In this document: one piece after another, positions 50,767 to 60,546 of the stretch | Position numbering within the stretch: the first letter of the stretch is position 1 | How the letters are laid out: each line of letters opens with the position of its first letter | Source of the DNA: CAZRQL01 sp964602415 | GTDB taxonomy: Bacteria; Bacteroidota; Bacteroidia; Cytophagales; Flammeovirgaceae | Direction of reading: 5' to 3' | DNA length: 64,000 bases | Assembly (NCBI GenBank): GCA_964602415.1 | Contig: CAZRQL010000008.1 | Location: 46,119-110,118 of the forward strand | Translations under genes and position numbers: made by a program | The notes under the pieces: generated by a model | Seen by the model: only the letters and a program-made list of their open reading frames with translations | Database searches by the model: none | Told to the model about the DNA's origin: nothing

Positions 50767-51508
50767 CCAAATTAAGCAATAAACAAAAGTCGGCATTTAC
50801 GACTTATTTGGTTTCAAGCCTCCTGCAGCAAGGGGGGGAGAGCGAAATATTAAATCCAACACCTATGATATCGCCTCTGCGAGGCTGTAGATGGGATGTT
50901 CATGGCGGGCTATTACGATAGTGCCCCTCCGGGGCTATTCATCCCTTAAAATACGGATTAAGCATTGGAAAAATTTCTATTGAGTAATCTGAATTATATT
51001 GATTTCAAGAATAAAATTAGCAATTTTTTTATACAAATATTTGATATACAATTATATAAAACTAATTTTTGTATTATCTTTTTTTCGGTTTAATATAATG
51101 CCAATCCCTATGATATCGCCTCTGCGAGGCTGTGGATGGGATGTTCATGGCGGGCTATTACTATAGTGCCCCTCCGGGGCTGTTCATCTCTTAAAACCGG
51201 GGCTGTTCATCTCTTAAAATACGGATTAAGCATTGGAAAAATTTCTATTGAGTAATCTGAATTATATTGATTTCAAGAATAAAATTAGCAATTTTTTTAT
51301 ACAAATATTTGATATACAATTATATAAAACTAATTTTTGTATTATCTTTTTTTCGGTTTAATATAATGCCAATCCCTATGATATCGCCTCTGCGAGGCTG
51401 TGGATGGGATGTTCATGGCGGGCTATTACGATAGTGCCCCTCCGGGGCTGTTCATCTCTTAAAATACGGATTAAGCATTAGAAAAATTTCTACTGCGTAA
51501 TGCGGATT
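50767..51508 (+). repeat. Expanded repeat region with tandem units of ~245-268 bp
   Basis: Begins AAATTAAGCAATAAACAAAAG (50769 on), like the start of the 30.9-kb repeat read on its minus strand. Three tandem units follow: 50863-51107 (245 bp), 51108-51375 (268 bp) and 51376-51508 (partial). Units 1 and 2 are nearly identical; unit 2 has an extra 23 bp from an internal duplication of the CCGGGGCTGTTCATCTCTTA block at ~51194-51217. Each unit holds small hairpins (GCCTCTGCGAGGC; CCCCTCCGGGG). No gene is supported in this 797-base gap. Confidence 0.85.
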
Positions 51509-51513
51509 AAATA

Positions 51514-51542
51514 AAAAAAGCCACTCTTTCGAGTGGCTTTTT
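51514..51542 (-). terminator. Terminator after PKD lipoprotein gene
   Basis: Stem AAGCCACTC/GAGTGGCTT with loop TTTC and a T-run on the minus strand, 20 bases past the stop of the lipoprotein gene. The A-run on the other side allows plus-strand function too. Confidence 0.85.
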
Positions 51543-51561
51543 CAGAGAAAATTACAATAAA

Positions 51562-53259
51562 TTAATATTGTTTCACTTTTGGACGGAACTCAGCCCATCC
51601 GTCAGTCCAATCGGTATCACTGAATGCACCGATATAAGAAACCTTATCAAAATATGCGTCTGTAAGTTTGGGATTGGTGAACGAAGCACCACTGCGCAAA
51701 GGCTTGCCGGCAGCAACGGTGTAATCAGGATTTGTAGGGTAGTTGATGTCCAAGCGGCTGCCAAAGAATACACCTGCATCCGAAGTGGAAGTTCTAAGAC
51801 CCAAAGAGTCAAGGAAATCAACCACATCGCGGTTGCTTGCGCTGGTACCGGGGTTGATCAACACGTTGGCTTGATCTCCGGTAGCTTTGTTCCAAACAGC
51901 CTGAACGTCAGTACCTGTTTTTCCGCCTACGTTGGTAACAAAGTTTGTACCGCCAGGCATGATGAGGTAGTTTTTGGCCAAAAAGATAGTGCTGCCTTCG
52001 TATTTGGTAAGTGTGGCGGCATCGTCAATCCTAACACCATTAGGATAGCCGGTGATAACCGAATTGTAGATACCGGCTTCCGAGTTGCGGCGCAAGTGAA
52101 CAGCTTGAGTGAAGTTGGCATTGATAGATGAAGCTCTACGTGTCTCAACACCGGCGTTGTCGCGGCGTTGGTTCAAGTGACGTGGTCCTATCAAAGTCAT
52201 GTTTGAGAATACGGGAGCAGTGAAAGGAGTTTGAGTGCTGCCTTGGGCATCGTTGTCTATTTCGAAGAAAACCGAACCGGATTGGTCAGCGAAAGAAGGA
52301 TAGCGAACACCCAAACCATATTGTACTTTGCCTCTCCAGCCAAAGTCGCAGTCAAAATCATCATCCCAAATACCGAAAGAAATAAGGTGGTTGCCATCTA
52401 CAGTACCGCCAAACCACTCAAAGCCGTCATCTCCACCAAAAGAAACCTGAACGTAGTCCATAGAAGTACCTTTGCCCAAGCCTCCCATAGTCAATGAATT
52501 GGTTTCGTTGTTAGGAGTAAATTCGATACCTGCAAACTCAATACGCACATACTTCAAAGAGCCTGAGTTATCGTTGTCATCGTTACCGCCAAAATTGAAA
52601 CCTACAAGACCCTCGATAGATGGGTTGGCTTGGTTGGTTGTGGCTTTACCCAACATGATAATCCCCAACCAGTCGCCTTTGTCGCGAGCACCTTCTTCTT
52701 GGTTAGAAGTAAATACGATGGGTTTTTCTTTTGTGCCTTCGGCAATAAGTTTGCCACCACGGTTGACTACCAAACCACCTTTGGTAGCTTTTTCACCAAA
52801 GACAATAGTGCCGGCAGGGACTGTCAAGGTTACGCCATCAGGAACTTCTACCAAGCCTTTCAACAAATACTTACGACTGGCATTCAAAGTCTGGGTAGTC
52901 AATTTACCCTCCAAAACGACCAAAGCATTGACATCAAGCCCAACAATAACATTTTTTTCAATCATTTTACTTTGACTGCCGCTCGTCGCTGTCAATTTTA
53001 CCTTAAAAGTACCTTCAGTTGCGTACGATTTTGTAGGGTTGCGCTCTGTTGAGGTAGTGCCATCACCAAATTCCCAACTGAAAGTGGTCGCATTTTGAGA
53101 CTCATTGATGAAAACCACCGTTTCGCCCACTTTAGGGTTAGCGGGCAAAAAACTGAAACCTGCACTGAGTACCGGGGCGTTGTTGTTGTCATCGCTTTTA
53201 GAGCAAGCGAAAACAAAGAGCAACGTGCTCAGAGAACCAAAAAACAATAGTTTTTTCAT
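51562..53259 (-). CDS. PKD-domain, beta-helix lipoprotein
   Basis: A 565-residue protein. Lipoprotein signal MKKLLFFGSLSTLLFVFACSK; a PKD domain at residues ~30-105 (GETVVFINESQNATTFSWEFGDG); then a parallel beta-helix-like body (LTVPAGTIVFGEKATKGGLVVNRGGKLIA, GSLKYVRIEFAG, MDYVQVSFGGDDGFEWFGG, IWDDDFDCDFGWRG). It is probably on the cell surface or in the outer membrane's outer leaflet. It follows a TonB receptor gene by 30 bases, so the two make a receptor/lipoprotein pair similar in layout to SusC/SusD, although it is not a SusD homologue. The substrate is unknown. Confidence 0.82.
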   Translation of the reverse strand: MKKLLFFGSLSTLLFVFACSKSDDNNNAPVLSAGFSFLPANPKVGETVVFINESQNATTFSWEFGDGTTSTERNPTKSYATEGTFKVKLTATSGSQSKMIEKNVIVGLDVNALVVLEGKLTTQTLNASRKYLLKGLVEVPDGVTLTVPAGTIVFGEKATKGGLVVNRGGKLIAEGTKEKPIVFTSNQEEGARDKGDWLGIIMLGKATTNQANPSIEGLVGFNFGGNDDNDNSGSLKYVRIEFAGIEFTPNNETNSLTMGGLGKGTSMDYVQVSFGGDDGFEWFGGTVDGNHLISFGIWDDDFDCDFGWRGKVQYGLGVRYPSFADQSGSVFFEIDNDAQGSTQTPFTAPVFSNMTLIGPRHLNQRRDNAGVETRRASSINANFTQAVHLRRNSEAGIYNSVITGYPNGVRIDDAATLTKYEGSTIFLAKNYLIMPGGTNFVTNVGGKTGTDVQAVWNKATGDQANVLINPGTSASNRDVVDFLDSLGLRTSTSDAGVFFGSRLDINYPTNPDYTVAAGKPLRSGASFTNPKLTDAYFDKVSYIGAFSDTDWTDGWAEFRPKVKQY

Positions 53260-53289
53260 AATATAAAAAATTAAATTTAAAAAGCCAAA

Positions 53290-56145
53290 TTAAAATTTGA
53301 TGGTAGCACCAAAAGAGAAAGCCGTGCCTCTACGGAAGGTAAATATCGGGTCGGCTTTCAAGTCGCCATCACGGGGCGAAATCTTGCCGTCCAAGTTGGT
53401 GTCTTGATAAAAGCGGTATTGGTAGTTTAGCAAATCCTGAACACCCACCTTGAGTTCAATATTTTTCGCCACTACCCTGGAAAGCGAAATATCTACCGAG
53501 TGACGGGGCAATTCCCAAACCGTAGGGAAGGCACGCCCACCCACCGCAAAAATTCTGGGGCCGAATATGTTGTAGCTCAAATTGACAATGGTTTTGGTAT
53601 TAGGCTCGTTGTAAGTAAGGGCTGCATTGATCACATAAGGTGACTGGCCTTGCAAAGGACGCTGAGGGTCTTGAGCAGGCGTACCATCCGGAGCTTTCGC
53701 AATAGAGTCGAATTTTACTTCGCTGCGTATCAAAGCGGCGTTGGCCGAAAAAGTCATATTTTTAAGTACCGATGAAGTAGGGGCTATGGACTCTAAGTTT
53801 TTCTTTATTTCTACCTCAACACCATACGCAACCGCAGAACTTGCATTGCCGTAGGTGAATTGAGGCGATCCACCTGCGTTGCCTAAATACGTCTCAATAG
53901 GATCGTCAAAAGTCTTGTAAAAACCGCCTACGCTAAAAATTTCACCTACGTTGGGATACCATTCTAAGCGAGCGTCATAGTTGTTTATGTTGCATATTTT
54001 TAAATCAGGCGAGCCTAAGAAGTTGGCATCCAATACGAAATCATAAAAACTAAAAGGTGCTAACTCTCTAAACTCAGGACGGTTGATGGTTCTGTTGTAA
54101 GCCAACCGAGCCAAAAGTGTTTCTGTAATGTCATAAGTGAAGTTTAGAAAGGCGAGGGGACTGACTACATTCTGCCCCCCTCTGGCTGGAACGCCGTTTC
54201 TGGTGGCACTGGAGAGTTTTTGGTCGTTGATTTCAAGCCTAACTCCACCGGATACATCCAATTTACCCAAAGGGACACTCGCCCCTACGTAGCCGGCATA
54301 AAGCGTATTGGAAGCTGTGTATTTCTCAGAGGGGGTGGTGCCTTCTCTAAGCAGCCATCCGGTATTGACACCCATGTTTTCAGGACGAAAGGCTACATCA
54401 GGAGATAGGGTTCTCAAAGAGTCTATCCTATCTATATTTATGGAAGTGCTCACGGTATAGTTGAGGTATCGGGCGTTAAAGTCACGGCTTCTGCCTTCAT
54501 AATTTCCTCCAAACCTAATGACAGGGACATTAACACTACCCTGTTTCAACTTATATTCGAAATTTACACCCACGTATCGGTTTGATTCATTGAGTTTTGA
54601 ATAAAAACGTCCGGCTTCACTCAAAGATGTTCCGGGTGCCACTTGGATATTGAAAGGTTTGTTTGTTCCGGCATCTGCTTTGGCACGAAATGTTCTGATC
54701 CTTCTAAAATCAGGCTCGTTACGGTCAATAGAAGTCAGACCCAACACCCAATCCAGGGTCAGTTTATTAACAATCAACTTATGATTTCCACTCAATTGGC
54801 CTGAATAAATCGAACGAGACAAATACCTGTTGGCATAGTTTACGTCATCGTCGTTGGGACGTTGGTTGATTTCTGTGCCTCTTCTGATAACCGATTCAGA
54901 CTCACCCAATTGGTTGAATGAGTTTTTGAATTCCAACTTATTTTTAGAATTGAGTACAAAAGACCAATTGGACATAGCCGAGATGCGCACATCTCTGGAG
55001 TACAGATTGTCCACATAAGTATATTGTCTGGGTGTTACTATGCTGGAGGATGCCGGCTCTTGGTACCTGGCGCGGTCATAGGTAATGTTTTGGAAAGAGT
55101 TCGAATAGTTCAAACTATTGATGGTAGAAATTTTGACTCCTCCCAAAAATAAATTTGCCCGACCCATCGTAAAACCTATCTTATAATCAGGTACTGTTGT
55201 GTATTCCTGAGGCAAGAAGTTGCTATTCAAAAGTTTGCCTGCTTCACCTTTTTGCTGTAAAGTAAGATTTTCTACATTGGCGGGAAGACTGGCGGGCAAA
55301 CTTCGTGCTCCATTGTCGTAACCCAACCAGTCAGTAGAACTCCTGCTGGCGTCTCTAAAACTTTTCTCTCCTGTAGTACCAGTGCGGTATCCAAAGCCTA
55401 CGCTAAGTGCGTTGAAATTTTCATCCGGTACGTTTTTGGTGTATATGCGAATCACCCCACCGGCAAAATCTCCGGGGTATTCAGGAGAACCGGACTTATT
55501 GATGAGCATCCTGTCTATCAAACCCGTAGGAATCAAATCGAAAGAAAAAGCGCGGCTGTCAATTTCTGTGCTGGGGGCATTGGCCCCATTAAGTTGCACG
55601 GCATTGTAGCGCTGGCTTACGCCCCTAATCATCACGAAGCGGCCATCGGTGATGGTTACGCCGGGTATGCGGGACATGGCTTGCGCGGCGGTATTGTCTT
55701 GTGAACGAGATATTTGCTCGGCTGATATACCCACTATGACTTGCTTTGAGAGCTTGATTTCGCTCATCACAGCTATTTCACTAAATGTCTCTCTGGACTC
55801 TGAAATAACCACTTCACCCAACGTCTCAGCATCAGGCTCAAGTCCTATTTCAACCACCAAAACTTTATTTGATTGAATATTGACCGCTTCTATCACTTTT
55901 TTCTTGTAAGAAACATAGCTCACCGAAAGAGTGTATGTACCAACGGGAATGTTTTGCAAGATAAAATTCCCTTCCATATCAGAAGAAGTGCCTATGCCAA
56001 TCCCTTCGACAATTATATTGGCAAATGGTATATCTTCATCATTAGAAACGTCCTTAACTTTTCCTTTTATGGAACCTTTGGATTGGGAAAAGCCCTGATT
56101 AACAAAAAATAAAAGCAACAAAGAAGTGAGTAGATATAATCGCAT
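53290..56145 (-). CDS. TonB-dependent receptor paired with PKD lipoprotein
   Basis: A 951-residue outer-membrane receptor: signal peptide (MRLYLLTSLLLLFFVNQGFSQ), carboxypeptidase-regulatory-like domain (GSIKGKVKDVSNDEDIPFANI), plug (QAMSRIPGVTITDGRFVMIRG, SQRYNAVQLNGANAPSTE, GEFAGG-like PEYPGDFAGGVIRIYTK) and a large barrel ending RGTAFSFGATIKF. First gene of a two-gene operon with the beta-helix lipoprotein. A TAGTTTTG box lies 17 bases upstream. Confidence 0.9.
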   Translation of the reverse strand: MRLYLLTSLLLLFFVNQGFSQSKGSIKGKVKDVSNDEDIPFANIIVEGIGIGTSSDMEGNFILQNIPVGTYTLSVSYVSYKKKVIEAVNIQSNKVLVVEIGLEPDAETLGEVVISESRETFSEIAVMSEIKLSKQVIVGISAEQISRSQDNTAAQAMSRIPGVTITDGRFVMIRGVSQRYNAVQLNGANAPSTEIDSRAFSFDLIPTGLIDRMLINKSGSPEYPGDFAGGVIRIYTKNVPDENFNALSVGFGYRTGTTGEKSFRDASRSSTDWLGYDNGARSLPASLPANVENLTLQQKGEAGKLLNSNFLPQEYTTVPDYKIGFTMGRANLFLGGVKISTINSLNYSNSFQNITYDRARYQEPASSSIVTPRQYTYVDNLYSRDVRISAMSNWSFVLNSKNKLEFKNSFNQLGESESVIRRGTEINQRPNDDDVNYANRYLSRSIYSGQLSGNHKLIVNKLTLDWVLGLTSIDRNEPDFRRIRTFRAKADAGTNKPFNIQVAPGTSLSEAGRFYSKLNESNRYVGVNFEYKLKQGSVNVPVIRFGGNYEGRSRDFNARYLNYTVSTSINIDRIDSLRTLSPDVAFRPENMGVNTGWLLREGTTPSEKYTASNTLYAGYVGASVPLGKLDVSGGVRLEINDQKLSSATRNGVPARGGQNVVSPLAFLNFTYDITETLLARLAYNRTINRPEFRELAPFSFYDFVLDANFLGSPDLKICNINNYDARLEWYPNVGEIFSVGGFYKTFDDPIETYLGNAGGSPQFTYGNASSAVAYGVEVEIKKNLESIAPTSSVLKNMTFSANAALIRSEVKFDSIAKAPDGTPAQDPQRPLQGQSPYVINAALTYNEPNTKTIVNLSYNIFGPRIFAVGGRAFPTVWELPRHSVDISLSRVVAKNIELKVGVQDLLNYQYRFYQDTNLDGKISPRDGDLKADPIFTFRRGTAFSFGATIKF

Positions 56146-56162
56146 AATTCCTTTTTTCGGTA

Positions 56163-56170
56163 CAAAACTA
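56163..56170 (-). promoter_or_regulatory. -7 box TAGTTTTG for the TonB/PKD operon
   Basis: A perfect TAnnTTTG match on the minus strand, 17 bases before the receptor ATG. The rest of the gap to marC (56171-56375) is AT-rich with nothing else recognised. Confidence 0.55.
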
Positions 56171-56375
56171 CCTCACCGCTTTTTTGTTAGAGCCTGCTCT
56201 TAGATTAAGATTTCGTTATATTTTTGAGTGTTTTTGTAACATTTTATTAACATTGGGAAAATTCATTCATATAAATTCCTAACTATCAAATATTTATTTG
56301 TAAATTTTGAAACAGAATTTTTCAAAGTGTTATATGACAAAGAGAACTTTTTCAGTCCACTCAGAATAAGATTGC

Positions 56376-56383
56376 TATTTTTG
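56376..56383 (+). promoter_or_regulatory. -7 box TATTTTTG for marC
   Basis: A perfect TAnnTTTG match 15 bases before the ATG at 56399. This supports the shorter start. Confidence 0.55.
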
Positions 56384-56398
56384 CGCAACTTTTTGACA

Positions 56399-57043
56399 AT
56401 GAGTCCACAAATTGAGTTCCTATTGTATGCCTTCACTTCTTATATCGCTTTGGTAAATCCTCTAAGCACTGTTCCGGTGTTTATGACCATGACAGCGGGC
56501 TTAGACAGTGCTTCCAGACGCAGGACTGTCTTTAAAGCTACACTGACCGCCACGTTGACCATGCTGTTTTTTGCTTTGTTTGGCGAGGTACTTTTCAAAA
56601 TTTTTGGTATTTCTGTCAATGCTTTTAAAGTAGTTGGGGGGATTATCTTTTTTATGATGGGGCATGATATGCTCAATGCCAGGGTGGCACGAATGAAAAC
56701 GGTCTCCGATGAAGATGAAACCCGCAGCTATGTCAACGACATCTCCATCACTCCCTTGGCAATTCCTATGATATGTGGGCCGGGAGCTATCACCAACAGC
56801 TTGATTTTAATGAATGAAGCGGGCAGTTGGGATTTGAGAGCCGTGCTGTTTGGGGTGATTGTGAGTATCAACCTGATTATGATGGCGGGGCTGCTGGCGG
56901 GCAGTCAAATCTCGAAGTTTATGGGTGAAAACGGCACCAAAGTCATGCTCAAACTAATGGGCTTGATTATGATGGTCATAGCCGTAGAATCGTTTTTTGC
57001 AGGTCTCAAGCCGATTATGAGAGAAATTTTGATGATCGGTTAA
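56399..57043 (+). CDS. MarC family integral membrane protein
   Basis: A 214-residue protein with about six membrane helices. Family features: IALVNPLSTVPVFMTMTAG near the N-terminus, FKVVGGIIFFMMGHDML, and the central PLAIPMICGPGAITNSLIL. The family (UPF0056) is often annotated as antibiotic-resistance related, but its function is not established. ATG 56399 follows the promoter box; an in-frame upstream codon at 56327 precedes the likely transcript start. Confidence 0.88.
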   Translation: MSPQIEFLLYAFTSYIALVNPLSTVPVFMTMTAGLDSASRRRTVFKATLTATLTMLFFALFGEVLFKIFGISVNAFKVVGGIIFFMMGHDMLNARVARMKTVSDEDETRSYVNDISITPLAIPMICGPGAITNSLILMNEAGSWDLRAVLFGVIVSINLIMMAGLLAGSQISKFMGENGTKVMLKLMGLIMMVIAVESFFAGLKPIMREILMIG

Positions 57044-57177
57044 AAGAAAAACCGCAAACTAAACACTTGTAAATCAAGTTTATGCTACAAGATACACAGT
57101 AAAATAAGCATTGTGTCGTGGCTCACAGTTTTGAATTTGCGCTTTTGTAGGGTGTAATTTCGCCCCAAACTAAGACT

Positions 57178-59031
57178 ATGGCTCGTTACGAAGAAGACAA
57201 TATCAAAACCTTAGACTGGCGCGAACACATTAGACTGCGTCCAGGCATGTACATAGGCAAACTGGGCGACGGCTCTGCACCCGATGACGGTATTTATGTG
57301 CTGGTCAAAGAGATATTGGACAACTCCATTGATGAGTTTGCGATGGGCTTTGGCAAAACCATCGAACTAAAAGTAACAGAACACAGGGTCGAGGTTCGCG
57401 ACTTTGGGCGCGGTATCCCTCTGGGCAAAGTGATAGATTGCGTGTCAAAAATCAACACCGGAGCCAAATACGACAGTGCCGCCTTTCAAAAAGCCGTGGG
57501 ACTCAACGGAGTAGGTACTAAGGCAGTGAATGCTTTGTCAAGCTATTTCAGGGTGCAATCCATCAGAGATAAGCAAACCAAAATCGCTGAGTTTGAAAAT
57601 GGAATCCTCAAAAAAGACCACCCAACAACTCCCTGCAACCTACCCAACGGCACTTGGGTAACTTTTGAGCCAGACAGTGCCATATTCAAAAATTACCGCT
57701 TCATCCCTGAATTTTTGGAAGAGTTGGTCTGGAATTACACTTTCCTCAATGCAGGGCTGAAAATTGTCTTCAACGGCAAAGAATACGTTAGCCAAAAAGG
57801 CCTTTGGGATTTGCTGTCTCGCAAATGCGATTCCGAAAACATGCAGTACCCCATCATGCACCTCAAAGGTGCAGATATAGAGACGGCCATGACCCACACA
57901 CTCAACTATGGAGAAGATTATTATTCTTTTGTAAACGGGCAAAACACCACCCAAGGCGGTACGCATTTGGCCGCTTTCCGCGAGGCGGTGGTCAAAACCA
58001 TTCGCGAATTTTACAAAAAAGACTATGACAGCTCCGATGTGAGGGCTTCGATGCTGGCTGCCATTAGCATCAGGATACAAGAGCCTGTCTTTGAGTCCCA
58101 AACCAAAACCAAACTGGGCTCTACAAGTACCACTCCCGAAGGCGGACTGAGTATCCGGGCTTTTGTGGGTGATTTTATCAAACGTGAGTTAGACAATTTT
58201 TTGCACCGCAACCCCGCAGTAGCCGATGCCCTAAAAAAGCGCATCGAACAGTCTGAAAAAGAGCGTAAAGAGATTGCCGGAATTAAAAAATTGGCAACCG
58301 AAAGAGCAAAAAAAGCCAACCTGCACAACAAAAAACTCCGAGACTGCAAAGTGCATTACGGCGACAGCCGCGACCCACGCCGACACGAAACCACGCTTTT
58401 TATCACCGAGGGAGATTCGGCCAGCGGCTCTATTACCAAAGCCAGAAACGTGGACACACAAGCCGTTTTCAGTTTGCGCGGAAAGCCCCTGAACTGCTAC
58501 AATATGTCCAAAAAAGTGGTCTATGAAAATGAAGAATTCCATCTTTTGCAACACGCACTCAATATAGAAGACGGCTTGGAAGGGCTGCGCTACAACCGCA
58601 TCGTCATAGCCACCGATGCCGATGTGGACGGAATGCACATCAGACTGCTGATTTTGACATTTTTTTTACAGTTTTTCCCCGAATTGGTCAGGAATGGGCA
58701 TGTGTACGTGCTGGAAACCCCGCTCTTTAGGGTTCGCAACAAGACAAAAACTTTTTATTGTTATGATGAAAACGAAAAACTCAACGCCATCAAAAAATTA
58801 GGTTCTAATCCTGAAATCACCCGATTCAAAGGATTGGGCGAAATCTCCCCATCTGAATTTGAGGCCTTTATCGGCGAGGACATCCGGCTGGAGCCTGTCA
58901 TACTCAACCAAGATACCGCTATCAAAAAAATCCTCGAATACTACATGGGCAAAAACACCCCCGCCAGACAGTCGTTCATCATCAAAAACCTCAAAATTGA
59001 GCGCGATGAGGTCATAAGTGCCATTTTGTAA
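57178..59031 (+). CDS. parE: DNA topoisomerase IV subunit B (type IIA topoisomerase)
   Basis: ATPase and TOPRIM subunit of a type IIA topoisomerase. The 617 residues have the GHKL ATP site (EILDNSIDEFAMG, VRDFGRGIPLGKV, GLNGVGTKAVNALS), the transducer Lys in QTKTKLGS, and TOPRIM motifs EGDSASGSI, RGKPLN and TDADVDGMHIR. The short length and lack of a gyrase-type insert favour topoisomerase IV (ParE) over GyrB. A parC/gyrA-like partner does not follow; a flippase gene starts 10 bases on. Confidence 0.9.
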   Translation: MARYEEDNIKTLDWREHIRLRPGMYIGKLGDGSAPDDGIYVLVKEILDNSIDEFAMGFGKTIELKVTEHRVEVRDFGRGIPLGKVIDCVSKINTGAKYDSAAFQKAVGLNGVGTKAVNALSSYFRVQSIRDKQTKIAEFENGILKKDHPTTPCNLPNGTWVTFEPDSAIFKNYRFIPEFLEELVWNYTFLNAGLKIVFNGKEYVSQKGLWDLLSRKCDSENMQYPIMHLKGADIETAMTHTLNYGEDYYSFVNGQNTTQGGTHLAAFREAVVKTIREFYKKDYDSSDVRASMLAAISIRIQEPVFESQTKTKLGSTSTTPEGGLSIRAFVGDFIKRELDNFLHRNPAVADALKKRIEQSEKERKEIAGIKKLATERAKKANLHNKKLRDCKVHYGDSRDPRRHETTLFITEGDSASGSITKARNVDTQAVFSLRGKPLNCYNMSKKVVYENEEFHLLQHALNIEDGLEGLRYNRIVIATDADVDGMHIRLLILTFFLQFFPELVRNGHVYVLETPLFRVRNKTKTFYCYDENEKLNAIKKLGSNPEITRFKGLGEISPSEFEAFIGEDIRLEPVILNQDTAIKKILEYYMGKNTPARQSFIIKNLKIERDEVISAIL

Positions 59032-59041
59032 ACGATAAAGC

Positions 59042-60472
59042 ATGAATTTCAGACGGCTTTTTGCCCAAGCCTTTCTTACATCGGGTTTCTATGTCATCAA
59101 CGCTCAAGTGGTGGGTTTTTTGGGGCTTTGGTTTTCGCTCAAATACCTGAGCCAAGAAGACGTAGGCACTTTTGCCGCCATTGCTGCTTTTTCAAACTTC
59201 TTACTTATTTTCTCACTCAACGGCATATCGCAGATTGTCCACCGCGAAAACTACAATAAAGCCCAACTCTCTGAACTTTCGCTCATTAGTTTGTTGCTTG
59301 GCATCGGTTTTTGTGTGCTTTTGATGGCATTGGCTTGGCCGATAGATTGGTTTTATTCGCAAAACGACCCCAAAAACAAAGGCACTCTGGTCAATCCCAC
59401 TTTGACACTCGCTTTGGTGTTTGTGGTGCAGTCGTTTTGGAGTGTGCCAAGGGCTGAGATGCAGCGAAAAGATAGGTACGGTTTGGTGGGGCGCATGATT
59501 TTAGCCGGCCAAATCGTAAACTCTGCCACTCAAATCGGCTTTGCTTATGGCGGATTCGGGCATTGGGCTATGATTTTTTGCCAGTTGGCTTCCAACGCAT
59601 TTATATCCGTTTGGGCGGTATGGCTGACAGGTATATGGCCTCAGTTTTTGGGTATGGACAGTTTGAAACAGCACTTAAAAAGAGTCAAAAAATTCATCCT
59701 CAACCTTAGCACCATCACTTTGATACAATACGGCGCAAGGAATTTGGACAATATTCTGATAGGTCGTTTTTACGGACAAGGGGCTTTGGGGGTGTACGAA
59801 GTGGCCTACAAGTTCCTTTTTTTTCCGCTTATGGCTGTGGCGGGGGTAGCCACGCAAGTCATTTATCCCATGTTTGCCAAAATCAAAGACGATTTGGAGC
59901 AATTTGAAGCCGAGTTTTTCTATTTGCAAAGCGTGCTCAATCTTTTGGGTTGGTTTGCAGGAATGGCGATTGTTTTTGTGGCTCCTTTGGCAGTAGAGTG
60001 GTTTTTCAAAGCCGAATGGCAACCCGTCAAAGAATACTTGCCTTATTTTGGGCTGATTCTCTATACGCAAACCTTGGCTTCTCCCATAAGTGCCTTTTAC
60101 ATTTTACGCAAAAAAGAAAAACAATTATTGTTTGTTACACTCGTGCAGGGAGTGAGCATATTCTTGGCTTTTGGGTTGGCCGTGCTCTATGGGCCTATCT
60201 ATTTTGCCAAATTGATGGTCTTGCAGGCCGCTTGTTTTGGTTTGCCTTTTATTATGGTTTGGGCAAACTATTATTTTTTAGGTTTTAATTTGAATAAACT
60301 TATTGTTTTTTGGATGCCTAAAATCGCTGTTGTTTTGTTACTAAACCTGCTTTTGGAGGTAAAGTTGGGCATTGGATTTTATGTTGTTTGCGCATTGTAC
60401 TCAATATGGATTTTGGCATTGGAATTGGCCAAAATTCGTCGTTTTATAGCAATTATAGGCAAAAAAAATTGA
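59042..60472 (+). CDS. Polysaccharide flippase-like membrane protein (MATE/Wzx superfamily)
   Basis: A 476-residue protein with about 12-14 hydrophobic segments. Typical features are the opening FLTSGFYVINAQVVGFLGLWFSLKYLSQEDVGTFAAIAAFSN, ARNLDNILIGRFYGQGALGVYEVAYKF and VIYPMFAKIKDD near mid-protein. It probably moves lipid-linked sugars for a surface polysaccharide across the inner membrane. No glycosyltransferase genes accompany it. It is 10 bases behind parE and is followed by a strong terminator. Confidence 0.87.
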   Translation: MNFRRLFAQAFLTSGFYVINAQVVGFLGLWFSLKYLSQEDVGTFAAIAAFSNFLLIFSLNGISQIVHRENYNKAQLSELSLISLLLGIGFCVLLMALAWPIDWFYSQNDPKNKGTLVNPTLTLALVFVVQSFWSVPRAEMQRKDRYGLVGRMILAGQIVNSATQIGFAYGGFGHWAMIFCQLASNAFISVWAVWLTGIWPQFLGMDSLKQHLKRVKKFILNLSTITLIQYGARNLDNILIGRFYGQGALGVYEVAYKFLFFPLMAVAGVATQVIYPMFAKIKDDLEQFEAEFFYLQSVLNLLGWFAGMAIVFVAPLAVEWFFKAEWQPVKEYLPYFGLILYTQTLASPISAFYILRKKEKQLLFVTLVQGVSIFLAFGLAVLYGPIYFAKLMVLQAACFGLPFIMVWANYYFLGFNLNKLIVFWMPKIAVVLLLNLLLEVKLGIGFYVVCALYSIWILALELAKIRRFIAIIGKKN

Positions 60473-60490
60473 TAAATAATCTTGAAACAA

Positions 60491-60525
60491 AAATCCTCCC
60501 GAACAATCTAATATCGGGAGGATTT
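60491..60525. terminator. Bidirectional terminator between flippase and hppA
   Basis: A perfect 12-bp stem AAATCCTCCCGA (60491-60502) / TCGGGAGGATTT (60514-60525) with an 11-base loop, between convergent genes. Confidence 0.85.
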
Positions 60526-60546
60526 GACAATAAGTCTCTATGCTAC

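Noticed and set aside
50863..51508. CRISPR array
   Set aside because: The repeat units are ~245-268 bp, spacers do not vary, and there are no cas genes.
57178..59031. DNA gyrase subunit B
   Set aside because: 617 residues without the GyrB-type insertion, and a GHKL/TOPRIM layout like Bacteroidota topoisomerase IV B; ParE is the better call.
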